This document shows positions 25,116 to 33,853 of a DNA stretch of 64,000 nucleotides, one piece after another. Below the pieces are notes generated by a model. That model saw only the letters and a program-made list of their open reading frames with translations. It did no database searches and was not told the origin of the DNA. Source of the stretch: an uncultured Ruminococcus sp. Its GTDB lineage: Bacteria > Bacillota > Clostridia > Oscillospirales > Ruminococcaceae. Position numbers and translations under genes: made by a program. Location: positions 70,176-134,175 of the forward strand of contig CAKSAK010000007.1 in the NCBI GenBank assembly GCA_934435205.1, in the 5' to 3' direction. The first letter of the stretch is position 1, and each line of letters opens with the position of its first letter.

Positions 25116-26741
25116 TTACCAGTAGCTTGCCTCGCTGCCTGTACCGTTTTGCATATATTTGTATATAAGCTCAAAAAGCTCGCTGTTGTCAACACTGTTT
25201 TGCTCCATATAATCCACAACGCCCTGAGCGGTAAGACCGCTTGCATAGTCGCTGTTTCTAAGCACCATTGCAAACTCTGCCGCAGAGCAAGCCTTAGCAA
25301 AATTCTGTGACACAGCCTCTGTATAGTCAGAACACATAACAGACTTTTCTATAAGCTTGCTTTCGCTCGCCTCAGGGTCTTTATATCTCACTGAAACTGT
25401 GAGCATTTCACCGCTGAGTTCGCTAGCTTCAGCCACCTTGCTCTCGTTATCCTGATATTTCAGAGACTTTTCATTGCCGTTATTTGGCACTATCTCATAC
25501 AAAACCGTGACCTGCTGACCCGAGCCGATATCGCCTGCGTCCTTTGTATCGTCCTCAAAGTCCTCGTCATTAAGAAGTCTGTTTTCATAGCCTACCAGCC
25601 TGTATGCTGAAACATTTTCAGGATTGAACTCTATCTGCACCTTTGCGTCCTTTGCAACAGTGAAAAGCGTTCCGCTCATTTCTGTAACAAGCACCCTTTC
25701 TGCTTCGTCAACGCTGTCGATATAAGCATAGTTTCCGTTGCCGTTATCAGCAAGGGCTTCAAGCCTGTTGTCCTTATAGTTTCCTGAGCCAAAGCCAAGC
25801 ACTGAGAGATATACCCCTGAGTCACGCTTTTGTGATATAAGATCGGTAAGTTCTTCTTCACTTGACAGACCAACGTTAAGATCACCGTCAGTTGCAAGAA
25901 TAACTCTGTTGTTGCCGCCCTCTATGAAATACTCCTCTGCAAGCTTGTAAGCTGTGGTAATTCCTGCCGCACCTGCTGTCGAACCGCCTGCTGACAGGCT
26001 GTTAAGTGCTGAAACTATCTCGTCGCTGTTGTCGCCGCTTTCGCCCTCAAGAACAACGCTGTCGCTGCCTGCATAGGTGACGATAGAAACTCTGTCATCA
26101 GCCCCGAGGTTTTCAGCAAGCATTGAGAAAGCCTGCTGAACAAGCGGAAGTTTATCCTCGTCCTCCATTGAGCCGCTCACGTCTATGAGGAAAACAAGGT
26201 TTGTAGGCACGTCCTTGACCTTTGCTTCTCTTGCCTGAAGCCCCACCAGCATAAGCTTTGCTTCACTGTTCCAAGGACAATCTGAAAGCTCGGTATTTAT
26301 AGACACTGCACCCTCTGTCGGCTTTTCATAGTCATACTTGAAATAGTTTATGAACTCCTCTGTTCTCACAGCGTCAGGATCGACCTCCCAGCCGTTGTTT
26401 ATCATTCTTCTCACGTTTGTGTAGGAAGCAGTGTCAACGTCTGTGGAAAAGGTGGAAAGCGGTTCGTCTGAAACGAGCTTATAGCCGTTTTCTGTCAGGT
26501 GATTATACTCCTCGGTATTGTAACCACCTCCTATGTTCTCTGTGCCGTCAGTGTCCCCAGCTGTAACATTGTTGTATCTGTAGTTTTCCGCAGTTGTTCT
26601 TTCATTGTTATAGCTGCCGCTCTTTCTGCTCTCCGAGCCGTCATAACCGCTTCCGCATGAAGCAAGCATTGTCGCCGTCATAACAAGCGACAGAGCTGTG
26701 GTCAAGTTTCTTTTTATGCTGTTTGAAGTTGTCTTTTTCAT
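25116..26741 (-). CDS. von Willebrand factor A domain lipoprotein (YfbK-like)
   Basis: A 541-residue lipoprotein: lipobox L-A-S-C near residue 29, a conserved N-terminal region ('EEFINYFKYDYEKP', 'FSTDVDTASYTNVRR'), a vWA domain (about 165-345) with an intact metal site 'DVSGSM', and a C-terminal DUF3520-like domain. YfbK-type proteins are exported and poorly understood. I start at ATG 26741 (MKKTTSN), nine bases after GGGAG; the ATG three codons earlier is too close to that site. It follows an ECF sigma factor and a membrane protein, so the trio is likely one regulated operon. Confidence 0.85.
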   Translation of the reverse strand: MKKTTSNSIKRNLTTALSLVMTATMLASCGSGYDGSESRKSGSYNNERTTAENYRYNNVTAGDTDGTENIGGGYNTEEYNHLTENGYKLVSDEPLSTFSTDVDTASYTNVRRMINNGWEVDPDAVRTEEFINYFKYDYEKPTEGAVSINTELSDCPWNSEAKLMLVGLQAREAKVKDVPTNLVFLIDVSGSMEDEDKLPLVQQAFSMLAENLGADDRVSIVTYAGSDSVVLEGESGDNSDEIVSALNSLSAGGSTAGAAGITTAYKLAEEYFIEGGNNRVILATDGDLNVGLSSEEELTDLISQKRDSGVYLSVLGFGSGNYKDNRLEALADNGNGNYAYIDSVDEAERVLVTEMSGTLFTVAKDAKVQIEFNPENVSAYRLVGYENRLLNDEDFEDDTKDAGDIGSGQQVTVLYEIVPNNGNEKSLKYQDNESKVAEASELSGEMLTVSVRYKDPEASESKLIEKSVMCSDYTEAVSQNFAKACSAAEFAMVLRNSDYASGLTAQGVVDYMEQNSVDNSELFELIYKYMQNGTGSEASYW

Positions 26742-26792
26742 AGCTGTCATCTCCCGTAAAATAGCTTGGGCGATATGCCCTTGCGTTATTAG

Positions 26793-27596
26793 CTACATAG
26801 TCCTCCACTTATCAAGCAGATCTTGCAGATCATTTTTCGAGGAATATCTCATTCGGTCATAGAAATAATCGTTCTTGCTTTTCTGCGAGCCTTTAAGAAT
26901 ACCCGAATCATCATCAAGGCTTTTCCAGCCGTTTTGAAAAACGATATCCCCGTCCAAAGAAATTTCTATCTGAGGTGCATTTTCAAAGGCCATAGAATAA
27001 GTGCCGTTTTCTTCCCTCAGTGGTATGAAATATTCTCTGTTTTCCTGCATGATATAAGGGGTGGAGCTTTCAATGGTGATATTTGTCTCACTTTCTTCAC
27101 CTTTTTTTGATACAAGGCTGTTTATTCTCAGGGTGTAATGTGCGCTGTAGCTGTCGAGCCTTGCAGAAAGCACCGTCACATCTGCAAAGAAGTCCGTATC
27201 TTCCAGAACGCTGTCCTCTGTGAAATAATCGTCGCCCTTTGGAATGTAGCTGTCCTCATAAGCCTTTGTGTCTGTGTGGCTGAAGCTGAGCTGTTGGTAT
27301 GTCTTTTCTTCTCTGTTTTCATGACTAGCCTTGTCAGCCGTTTCTACGCTATGCTTTGAAACACTGTCCGACTCTGAGCGGATATCGGCGTAAAGGCTTA
27401 CGCCGCCGATAATAAGCACCAGCGAGGCTGCTGCCGCTGCAAATTTCCTGTAATTTCTGCGGCTTACTTTTATCTGTGTCTGATCCTTGTCCGTTTTGTT
27501 TTCAAGCTGTCCCTCTATCCTGTCCCAAAGCTTTTCCATGTCAGGGGCAGTATCGGAAATATGCTTTTTGTAAAGAAATTTTATGTTCTTAGCCAT
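26793..27596 (-). CDS. single-pass membrane protein, probable anti-sigma factor
   Basis: A 267-residue protein with a cytoplasmic N-terminal region (1-50), one membrane span ('FAAAAASLVLIIGGVSLYAD', about 52-72) and an extracytoplasmic domain. It has no zinc-binding anti-sigma signature. Its start overlaps the ECF sigma gene by eight bases, and the topology is that of membrane anti-sigma factors. That role is inferred from context, not from a recognised domain. The vWA lipoprotein gene follows 51 bases downstream. Confidence 0.65.
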   Translation of the reverse strand: MAKNIKFLYKKHISDTAPDMEKLWDRIEGQLENKTDKDQTQIKVSRRNYRKFAAAAASLVLIIGGVSLYADIRSESDSVSKHSVETADKASHENREEKTYQQLSFSHTDTKAYEDSYIPKGDDYFTEDSVLEDTDFFADVTVLSARLDSYSAHYTLRINSLVSKKGEESETNITIESSTPYIMQENREYFIPLREENGTYSMAFENAPQIEISLDGDIVFQNGWKSLDDDSGILKGSQKSKNDYFYDRMRYSSKNDLQDLLDKWRTM

Positions 27597-28149
27597 AGAT
27601 ACTGTCCTCCTTTACGGTCTTTTTTAGTTTGGAAACAGCCTGACGGTATTTCCATGTGACAGTACCCAACGGCTTCCCCACTGCCTGACTTATCTCACGA
27701 AAGGTCATATCCATTCCCAGCCTCATGTTCAGGATATCTCTTTCATCGTCTGAAAGCAGCTTCAAAGCCTCCTCGAAGGTGAGCTTTCCGATCACATCGT
27801 CGTCTACCCGCATACTGTCCTGCTGTTCTTTGTGCCCTGCTTCATCATCGTCAAGAGTCGGCGTTTCGTGCCGCCTTTTTCTGATAAAATCAAGAGCGAG
27901 ATTTTTCGCCATTACAGTCAGATATCGCTTATGCCCCGTACCCTTTCGGTACTGACCTGCGGTGTCCCATAGCTTTAGGAAAAAATCTGATGTGAGGTCC
28001 TCAGCGTCCTGAGGACTTTTCACAATGTCAAGCATGATACTGTATATCACCTTGCCGTAGCATTGATAGATCTCCCTAAGCCCGTTTTTGTCATTTTTCA
28101 GGATCAGCTCCACCCTGAAATCAAACTCAGCGTCGGTCAAGTCTTTCAC
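27589..28149 (-). CDS. ECF-type RNA polymerase sigma factor
   Basis: A 186-residue sigma-70 family protein with region 2 ('IYQCYGKVIYSIMLDIVKSPQDAEDLTSDFFLKLWD', about 22-60) and region 4 ('LSDDERDILNMRLGMDMTFREISQAVGKPLGTV', about 130-165). No regions 1 or 3, as in ECF factors. The annotated start is GTG 28149; TTG 28140, ten bases after AGGGG, is an equally likely start. It is the first gene of the sigma/membrane/vWA operon, which it probably helps transcribe. Confidence 0.87.
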   Translation of the reverse strand: MKDLTDAEFDFRVELILKNDKNGLREIYQCYGKVIYSIMLDIVKSPQDAEDLTSDFFLKLWDTAGQYRKGTGHKRYLTVMAKNLALDFIRKRRHETPTLDDDEAGHKEQQDSMRVDDDVIGKLTFEEALKLLSDDERDILNMRLGMDMTFREISQAVGKPLGTVTWKYRQAVSKLKKTVKEDSIYG

Positions 28150-28304
28150 ACCCCTCGATAACTTATATACGATTTTGCACGGGAGATTTTATGGCAAAAT
28201 AGTATACAAATTTTACTTTTATTTTTTGTGCATTGATAACAAACTTATGTACAAACACAATTGTGCCGATAAGATATTTTAGCACATTAAAGTGCTTCTG
28301 TCAA

Positions 28305-28352
28305 ATAAAAGAACACACCCCCGTCCATATGAACGAGGGTGTGTTCTTCGTG
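28305..28352. terminator. intrinsic terminator of the ptsHI transcript
   Basis: AAGAACACACCC (28309-28320) pairs perfectly with GGGTGTGTTCTT (28337-28348). On the minus strand it is followed by TTATTTG. Confidence 0.78.
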
Positions 28353-28369
28353 TGAAGATCTATGAGAAA

Positions 28370-30004
28370 TTATTTGGAGAGGTCAATATTTCTTACAGCG
28401 TCCCTTACCTTAAGAACAAAGGTCGGAGAAACTGAAAGCTCGTCAATGCCCATTCTCAGGAAGGTTTCTGTGAGCGTTGTATCAGCCGCAAGCTCACCGC
28501 ATATACCTATCCATGCACCGTTCTTGTGGGCATTCTCTGCGGACATCTCAATAAGTCTGAGTATAGCCTCGTGGTGAGTGTCGCAGAACTGCTCTATATC
28601 AGGGTTCTGTCTGTCGCAAGCAAGAGTATACTGAGTGAGGTCATTTGTGCCAACGCTGAAAAAGTCCACAAGCTTTGCAAGCTTATCGCTTATGATAGCC
28701 GCCGCAGGAGTTTCTATCATGATGCCAAGCTCAACGCTATCAGAAACTGTTATGCCCTGTTCTTTAAGCTCCGCCTTTACCTCATCGCACATAGCAAGGG
28801 CTTTTTCCACCTCTGAAACGCTTGTTATCATAGGGAACATTATGCCCAGATTGCCGTATACGGAAGCTCTGAAAAGCGCTCTGAGCTGAGTTTTGAATAT
28901 CTCAGGTCTTGTAAGGCAAATTCTTATTGCTCTGTATCCCAAAGCTGGGTTTTCCTCTTTTTTCAGACCGAAGTAATCCACCTGCTTGTCTGCACCGATA
29001 TCAAGCGTTCTTATGATGACCTTTTTGCCTGCCATGCTCTCAAGAACACGCTTGTAAGCCTGAAACTGCTGTTCCTCTGTAGGGAAATCAGAGTTTTCAA
29101 GATAGAGAAACTCACTTCTGAAAAGTCCTATTCCTCCTGCGTCATTGAGAAGCACTGCGCCGATATTGTCAACGCTTCCGATATTTGCATAAATATTTAT
29201 CTTTTTGCCGTCCTTTGTGACATTCTCCTTGCCTTTGAGGGTCTGCAAAAGACGCTTTTTCTCCTCGTCTGCTTTCTGCTTTTTGGTAAGCTCTGCGGTG
29301 GTCTGCTCGTCAGGGTCAACAAATATTTCCCCTGTAAAACCGTCAACGATAGCAAAGTCGCCGTCCTTTATTTCTGACAGGAATTTGCTTCCAACGCCTA
29401 TTACCGCAGGTATGTTCATGTTTCTTGCAAGGATAGCTGTATGTGAATTTGATGAGCCATGTGCAGTAACAAAAGCAAGCACCTTGTCTTTATCAAGAGA
29501 TATAGTTTCACTTGGCGCAAGATCATCGGCACAAACTATCATCTTGTCGTCACCTGCTGAGCTGTCGCTGACATTGCCCGTGAGGTTTGCGATTATCCTG
29601 TTGGAGATATCCTTTACATCTGCGGCTCTTGCCTGCATATAGGGATCGTCCATAGAAGCAAACATCTCCGCAAAGTTGTCTGCTGTCACTGCCACCGCAT
29701 ATTCTGCGTTGACCTTCTGGCTGTCGATGATATTCTCTATAGACTCGTTGTAATCATCATCTTCAAGCATCATCATGTGTATCTCAAAGATCTGAGCGTT
29801 TGTTTCGCCCACCTCCCTGAGTGCCTTGTCATAAATGTTCTGGAGCTGTTCTGTGGCTGCCTGCTTAGCTTTGGCAACTCGCTTCTTTTCGCCCTCGCTG
29901 TCTTCTGTGTGGATACGTTTTATAGCGGTATCCTGCTTTTTGAATACTGAGATCTTACCCATTGCTACCGCACCGTAAACGCCTTTTCCTGTAAACTTAG
30001 TCAT
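28370..30004 (-). CDS. ptsI: phosphoenolpyruvate-protein phosphotransferase, PTS enzyme I
   Basis: A 544-residue cytoplasmic enzyme that takes phosphate from phosphoenolpyruvate and passes it to HPr. The phosphohistidine site is in 'AHGSSNSHTAILARNM' (about 185-200). PEP-binding and catalytic motifs are 'GIGLFRSEFLYL', 'IRTLDIGADKQ', 'GIMIETPAAA' and 'SVGTNDLTQY'. Length is slightly short of the usual 570. I start at ATG 30004 (MTKFTGKGVYG) with GGGGCGG upstream. It is the last gene of the glucose PTS cluster and is separated from ptsH by a large RNA hairpin. Confidence 0.93.
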   Translation of the reverse strand: MTKFTGKGVYGAVAMGKISVFKKQDTAIKRIHTEDSEGEKKRVAKAKQAATEQLQNIYDKALREVGETNAQIFEIHMMMLEDDDYNESIENIIDSQKVNAEYAVAVTADNFAEMFASMDDPYMQARAADVKDISNRIIANLTGNVSDSSAGDDKMIVCADDLAPSETISLDKDKVLAFVTAHGSSNSHTAILARNMNIPAVIGVGSKFLSEIKDGDFAIVDGFTGEIFVDPDEQTTAELTKKQKADEEKKRLLQTLKGKENVTKDGKKINIYANIGSVDNIGAVLLNDAGGIGLFRSEFLYLENSDFPTEEQQFQAYKRVLESMAGKKVIIRTLDIGADKQVDYFGLKKEENPALGYRAIRICLTRPEIFKTQLRALFRASVYGNLGIMFPMITSVSEVEKALAMCDEVKAELKEQGITVSDSVELGIMIETPAAAIISDKLAKLVDFFSVGTNDLTQYTLACDRQNPDIEQFCDTHHEAILRLIEMSAENAHKNGAWIGICGELAADTTLTETFLRMGIDELSVSPTFVLKVRDAVRNIDLSK

Positions 30005-30059
30005 AAATATCCGCCCCTTTTTTCTCATAGATTTTAAAATTCTGATCCTCATGCTGTTT

Positions 30060-30140
30060 CCAGCCGATGGGACGTCCCTGCGAACACGCCTCAGAAACGT
30101 CCCGTCGGCTGGACGGCTTTTACCGCCCAGCTAACAGATA
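30060..30140 (-). other. structured ptsH-ptsI intergenic RNA
   Basis: Sixteen-base arms (30060-30075 and 30097-30112) match at all but one position, with a second hairpin GCTGGGCGG/CCGTCCAGC beside it. No T-run follows on the minus strand, so it looks like a processing or stability structure rather than a terminator. Confidence 0.55.
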
Positions 30141-30144
30141 AAAA

Positions 30145-30402
30145 CTAGAGTGTTTCCTCAAAAAATGCCTTGAGTGCCTCTGAAGCCTTGTCCTCGTCTG
30201 CACCCTCGCAGGTAACGGTAACAGTATCGCCCTGCTTAACGCCAAGACCCATAAGAGCCATAAGCTTTGTGATGTTCACGCTCTTTCCGCCCTTTTCGAT
30301 AGTGCAAACGCTCTCGAACTCCTTTGCTTTCTTTGCAAGAAGTCCTGCTGGTCTTGCGTGGATACCAACTTCGTCTGTGATAGTGTAGCTAAATGTTTTC
30401 AT
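30145..30402 (-). CDS. ptsH: phosphocarrier protein HPr with Lys at position 46
   Basis: An 85-residue phosphocarrier that relays phosphate from enzyme I to the sugar-specific enzymes. The active His15 is in 'GIHARPAG'. The start is ATG 30402 (MKTFSYTIT) behind TTGGAGG. The regulatory Ser46 of Gram-positive HPr, normally in 'NxKSIM', is replaced: here residues 43-48 read NITKLM, placing Lys at 46. HPr kinase could not phosphorylate that position, so classical HPr-Ser-P/CcpA catabolite repression through this protein is unlikely. It lies between ptsG and ptsI. Confidence 0.93.
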   Translation of the reverse strand: MKTFSYTITDEVGIHARPAGLLAKKAKEFESVCTIEKGGKSVNITKLMALMGLGVKQGDTVTVTCEGADEDKASEALKAFFEETL

Positions 30403-30421
30403 GATGAATACCTCCAAATAA

Positions 30422-32575
30422 TTATTTGATCTTCAAAATTATATCTCCTGCCGAAACGCTGTTTTGTGCGACAGGTTCAACAGACGCATAATCGTCCGTG
30501 TTGCCAATGATGATAGGTGTTGTCACCTTATAGCCTGCGGCTTTTATCTTATCCATATCAAAGCTTATGAGCAGGTCGCCTTTCTTTACCTCCTGACCGT
30601 CGCTGACATGGGCTTCAAAATACTGTCCGCCAAGCTTTACAGTGTCGATACCGATATGGAGAAGTATCTCAACGCCCTCGCTTGATACCATATTTACAGC
30701 ATGCTTTGTGTCAAAAACGCTGTCTATCTTTCCGTCGCATGGAGCGTAAAGCTTGCCCTCTGACGGTTCAACTGCTGCGCCCTCGCCGAGTATCTTCTGT
30801 GAGAACACCTCGTCCTCAACGTCCTCAAGCTTAACGGCAGTGCCGTTCATGTGAGAGTAAAGAGTTATTGCCTTGCCGTTAGTTTCTGTATTTTCTGCGC
30901 CCTCGGTCTGCGGTTTTTCTTCTGTTTTATCAGAAGCTTCCTCAGTGCCGATAATGCTGTCAGGATCATCGCTGTATGGCGAGTCTATAAAGTCTTCAAG
31001 GTCTGATTTTATAACTGAGACCTTTGGTCCGTAAATGACCTGAACGCCGTTGCCCTTATGGATAACGCCTGAAGCACCGCTGGCCTTGAGCATATCGTCC
31101 GTGACCTTTGAGGCATCGTTTACTGTAACTCTAAGTCTTGTTGCACAGCAGTCAACGTCTGAAAGGTTATCCTTGCCGCCAAGACCCTTGAGTATCATTG
31201 CGCTTACAACGTCTGAAGCTCTCTTGTCTGCACCCTTTGCCTTTGCCGCCTTAGCCTCGTTCACGTCGCTTCTGCGATAAAGCTTAGGTTCAACGTCATC
31301 AGGCTCTCTGCCAGGTGTTTTAAGATTCATCTTTGTTATCATAAAGTAGAACACAAAGTAGTAAACTACTGCATAGATAAGTCCCACAACAACTATCCAT
31401 ATCCAGTGGGTCTTTGCGTTGCCCTGCAAAACTCCGAAAAGTGTCATGTCTATAAGACCGCCTGAGAATGTCATTCCAACGCCAACGTTAAGAATATGCA
31501 TAAGCATATAGGAAAGTCCTGCCAATACGCAGTGAACAGCGTACATAAGAGGAGCAACGAACAGGAATGTGAACTCCAAAGGTTCTGTGATACCTGTTAT
31601 CATTGAAGTAAGAGCCGCTGACAGAAGCAAGCTTCCTACTACCTTTTTCTTTTCAGGACGTGCAGTTTTATACATTGCAAACGCTGCAGCAGGAAGACCG
31701 AATATCATGAATGGGAACTTTCCAGCCATAAATCTTGTTGCTGATACTGAGAAAACTTCTGTTGACTTTGAAGCAAGCTCTGCAAAGAATATGTTCTGTG
31801 CGCCTGCCACCATGTTGCCGTCTATCATCATCGAGCCGCCAAGCTCTGTCTGCCAGAAAGGCATATAGAAAACGTGATGAAGTCCGAATGGGATAAGTGC
31901 ACGTTCAAGTATGCCGTATATCCAAGTGCCTGCATATCCTGAGTTGAGTACAAGCACGCCAAGCTTTGAGATACCAAGCTGTACTACAGGCCACAGATAG
32001 AACATGATGATACCAACGATAAGGTATGTGACAGTTGAAACGATAGGAACAAATCTTGTTCCGCCAAAGAATGAAAGCACCTGCGGAAGCTCTGTTTTAT
32101 AGAACTTATTGTGAAGTGCCGCAACGCCAAGTCCAACGATTATACCGCCGAACACGCCCATTTGCAAGGTGGTTATACCAAGCACTGAGGTGGTGGAGTT
32201 TTCTGCCATTGCCTCAACGCCGCCCTTTGCGGTGATAAGTGCGCTGATAGTGGTGTTCATTACGATATAGGCGATAGCACCCGAAAGAGCCGCAACTTCC
32301 TTTTCTTTCTTTGCCATTCCGATAGCAACGCCCATTGCAAACAGAAGCGCAAGGTTATCAAAAACGGCGCTTCCCGTTTTGCTCATTATGTCGAGGATAG
32401 TGTAAAGCACACCGCCCTCATAGATGAATTTGCCCAGATGATAGGTCTCGATAGTTGTGGCGTTGGTGAAAGAACTGCCTATTCCAAGAAGCAGACCCGC
32501 CACCGGCAGCAGTGCGATAGGGAGCATGAAAGAGCGTCCCACACGCTGCAATACGCCGAAAATTTTATCCTTCAT
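30422..32575 (-). CDS. ptsG: glucose-type PTS permease, EIICBA
   Basis: A 717-residue transporter with three fused domains. EIIC (about 1-395) has roughly ten membrane spans. EIIB (about 455-535) has its phosphocysteine in 'LSDVDCCATRLRVTV'. EIIA (about 570-717) has its phosphohistidine in 'GVEILLHIGIDTVKL'. It imports and phosphorylates glucose or a close relative such as N-acetylglucosamine. Start ATG 32575 (MKDKIFGVLQ) has GGAGG ten bases upstream. Expression is likely set by the antitermination site and GlcT-like protein encoded just upstream. The sugar is inferred from the domain order and GlcT context. Confidence 0.9.
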   Translation of the reverse strand: MKDKIFGVLQRVGRSFMLPIALLPVAGLLLGIGSSFTNATTIETYHLGKFIYEGGVLYTILDIMSKTGSAVFDNLALLFAMGVAIGMAKKEKEVAALSGAIAYIVMNTTISALITAKGGVEAMAENSTTSVLGITTLQMGVFGGIIVGLGVAALHNKFYKTELPQVLSFFGGTRFVPIVSTVTYLIVGIIMFYLWPVVQLGISKLGVLVLNSGYAGTWIYGILERALIPFGLHHVFYMPFWQTELGGSMMIDGNMVAGAQNIFFAELASKSTEVFSVSATRFMAGKFPFMIFGLPAAAFAMYKTARPEKKKVVGSLLLSAALTSMITGITEPLEFTFLFVAPLMYAVHCVLAGLSYMLMHILNVGVGMTFSGGLIDMTLFGVLQGNAKTHWIWIVVVGLIYAVVYYFVFYFMITKMNLKTPGREPDDVEPKLYRRSDVNEAKAAKAKGADKRASDVVSAMILKGLGGKDNLSDVDCCATRLRVTVNDASKVTDDMLKASGASGVIHKGNGVQVIYGPKVSVIKSDLEDFIDSPYSDDPDSIIGTEEASDKTEEKPQTEGAENTETNGKAITLYSHMNGTAVKLEDVEDEVFSQKILGEGAAVEPSEGKLYAPCDGKIDSVFDTKHAVNMVSSEGVEILLHIGIDTVKLGGQYFEAHVSDGQEVKKGDLLISFDMDKIKAAGYKVTTPIIIGNTDDYASVEPVAQNSVSAGDIILKIK

Positions 32576-32681
32576 AATAATAATATCCTCCAAAATAATT
32601 ATATCTCAGCCGAATTATCATTATGGTACCGTTAATGATAATTCCGCAGCGAATACGTTATATAAGCTGTGGCAAGAATGC

Positions 32682-33518
32682 CTATTCGCTTATTTTCTTC
32701 AAATGGATCGAAAGAGTTATCATTTCATCTTCCGATATAGTTTTAGCATAATTCTTTAAAATATGATCCTGCATATGCTTTGCGCATTTATACTGCTTTT
32801 TGAATTTCTTTTTTATGATATCAGTGAACTCCTCGTCCCTGCTGAGAACATTAGGAAGCTCCTGAGATTTGAAGAGTCTTTTCGCAAGATATTTTAAATG
32901 AACAAGAAATCTTTCATATGCCACCGAATTCTTGTTTATCTTCCCTGACAAACAAGCGTCCGCTATCTCAGCACAGCCGTTCACCATTTTGGTGATATCC
33001 TGTATCTGTCCCATTTTTGTGCCAAGCCTTGCGTTTATGATGTGCATTGCGATAAAGCCTGCTTCATCACCCCTCAGCTCAACGCCCAGACGCTGATATA
33101 TCTCCGCCACGCAATATCTTCCAAGAGCAAGCTCTTTCGGAAAGCAGTCACTTATGGCGTCCATAAGCGGGTTTTCAAATTCAAGTCCCTGCTTTTTTCT
33201 TTCAATGGCGAATGAGATGTGATCTGAAAGTGTTATTATGAGCGACTCATTGAGCTGTCCGTCGATATGTGAAGAAATATAGTCCACAAGATCTGCCGTG
33301 AGCTTTATATGCTCATATGGTATCTCGGTCAGACACTCGATAAGCCTTTTTCTAAGCTCTGAGTCCGTAACAAAATACATTTTCTGTATTTTATCCTTAT
33401 CAGGCTCATCACCATATTTTTTCCCAAAGCCTATCCCCTTGCCTGAGATTATCTGCTCTTTTCCTTTATCGTCTATGACGCTTACGGTGTTATTATTTAT
33501 CACCTTGATTATTTTCAT
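32682..33518 (-). CDS. glcT: BglG/GlcT family transcriptional antiterminator
   Basis: A 278-residue protein: RNA-binding CAT domain (1-55, 'MKIIKVINNNTVSVIDDKGKEQIISGKGIGF') followed by two PTS regulation domains with conserved histidines ('SDHISFAIER', 'GFIAMHIINA', 'ITLSIHLKKI'). Such proteins bind a leader RNA hairpin and prevent termination when the sugar is present. Start ATG 33518 follows AGGGGG. Its own leader carries the target hairpin and terminator, and ptsG follows, so it likely controls itself and the PTS genes. The name glcT rests on the RNA site and neighbour. Confidence 0.82.
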   Translation of the reverse strand: MKIIKVINNNTVSVIDDKGKEQIISGKGIGFGKKYGDEPDKDKIQKMYFVTDSELRKRLIECLTEIPYEHIKLTADLVDYISSHIDGQLNESLIITLSDHISFAIERKKQGLEFENPLMDAISDCFPKELALGRYCVAEIYQRLGVELRGDEAGFIAMHIINARLGTKMGQIQDITKMVNGCAEIADACLSGKINKNSVAYERFLVHLKYLAKRLFKSQELPNVLSRDEEFTDIIKKKFKKQYKCAKHMQDHILKNYAKTISEDEMITLSIHLKKISE

Positions 33519-33540
33519 TAAAAATCCCCCTATAAAATCA

Positions 33541-33592
33541 AAAAAACCAACCTTAATACGAACCCATACAATATGTCCGTACAAAAGTTGGT
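33541..33592 (-). terminator. leader terminator of the glcT-pts transcript
   Basis: On the minus strand ACCAAC pairs with GTTGGT across a 35-base loop containing smaller hairpins, followed by seven T. Its 5' arm overlaps the antiterminator site. Confidence 0.7.
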
Positions 33593-33622
33593 CATGCCCA
33601 GTCTATAAATGAAAGGTAACAC
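33591..33622 (-). promoter_or_regulatory. RAT-type ribonucleic antiterminator site
   Basis: The minus strand reads GTGTTACC, a variable loop, then GGGCATGAC. This matches the conserved halves of the Bacillus subtilis ptsG antiterminator bound by GlcT (GTGTTACTG... CAGGCATGAG, from memory). The 3' half overlaps the terminator stem, so the two folds exclude each other. Confidence 0.7.
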
Positions 33623-33660
33623 TCCAATAAAAGATGTTATGTATCAATTTCACTATAATT

Positions 33661-33689
33661 ATATTAACACACCTACATTTATTTGTCAA
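33661..33689 (-). promoter_or_regulatory. promoter of the glcT-pts operon
   Basis: Minus strand: TTGACA (33689-33684), 17-base spacer, TAATAT (33666-33661). Confidence 0.65.
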
Positions 33690-33785
33690 CAGCGTACATA
33701 AAATTTGTTTTCCAAATCTGTTTTTTTAACAAATAAACTCATTTTGTTTTGTATAAAACCTACAATTATCAGCTTCAAAAGCACG

Positions 33786-33822
33786 AAAAAGCCGTGGAAA
33801 CACTGCTGTTCCCACGGCTTTC
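33786..33822. terminator. intrinsic terminator after htpG
   Basis: AAAAGCCGTGG (33787-33797) pairs with CCACGGCTTT (33812-33821), followed on the minus strand by TTCGTGC. Confidence 0.65.
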
Positions 33823-33853
33823 GGTATGTTAAGAGAGTATCTGTAACGCTTTA

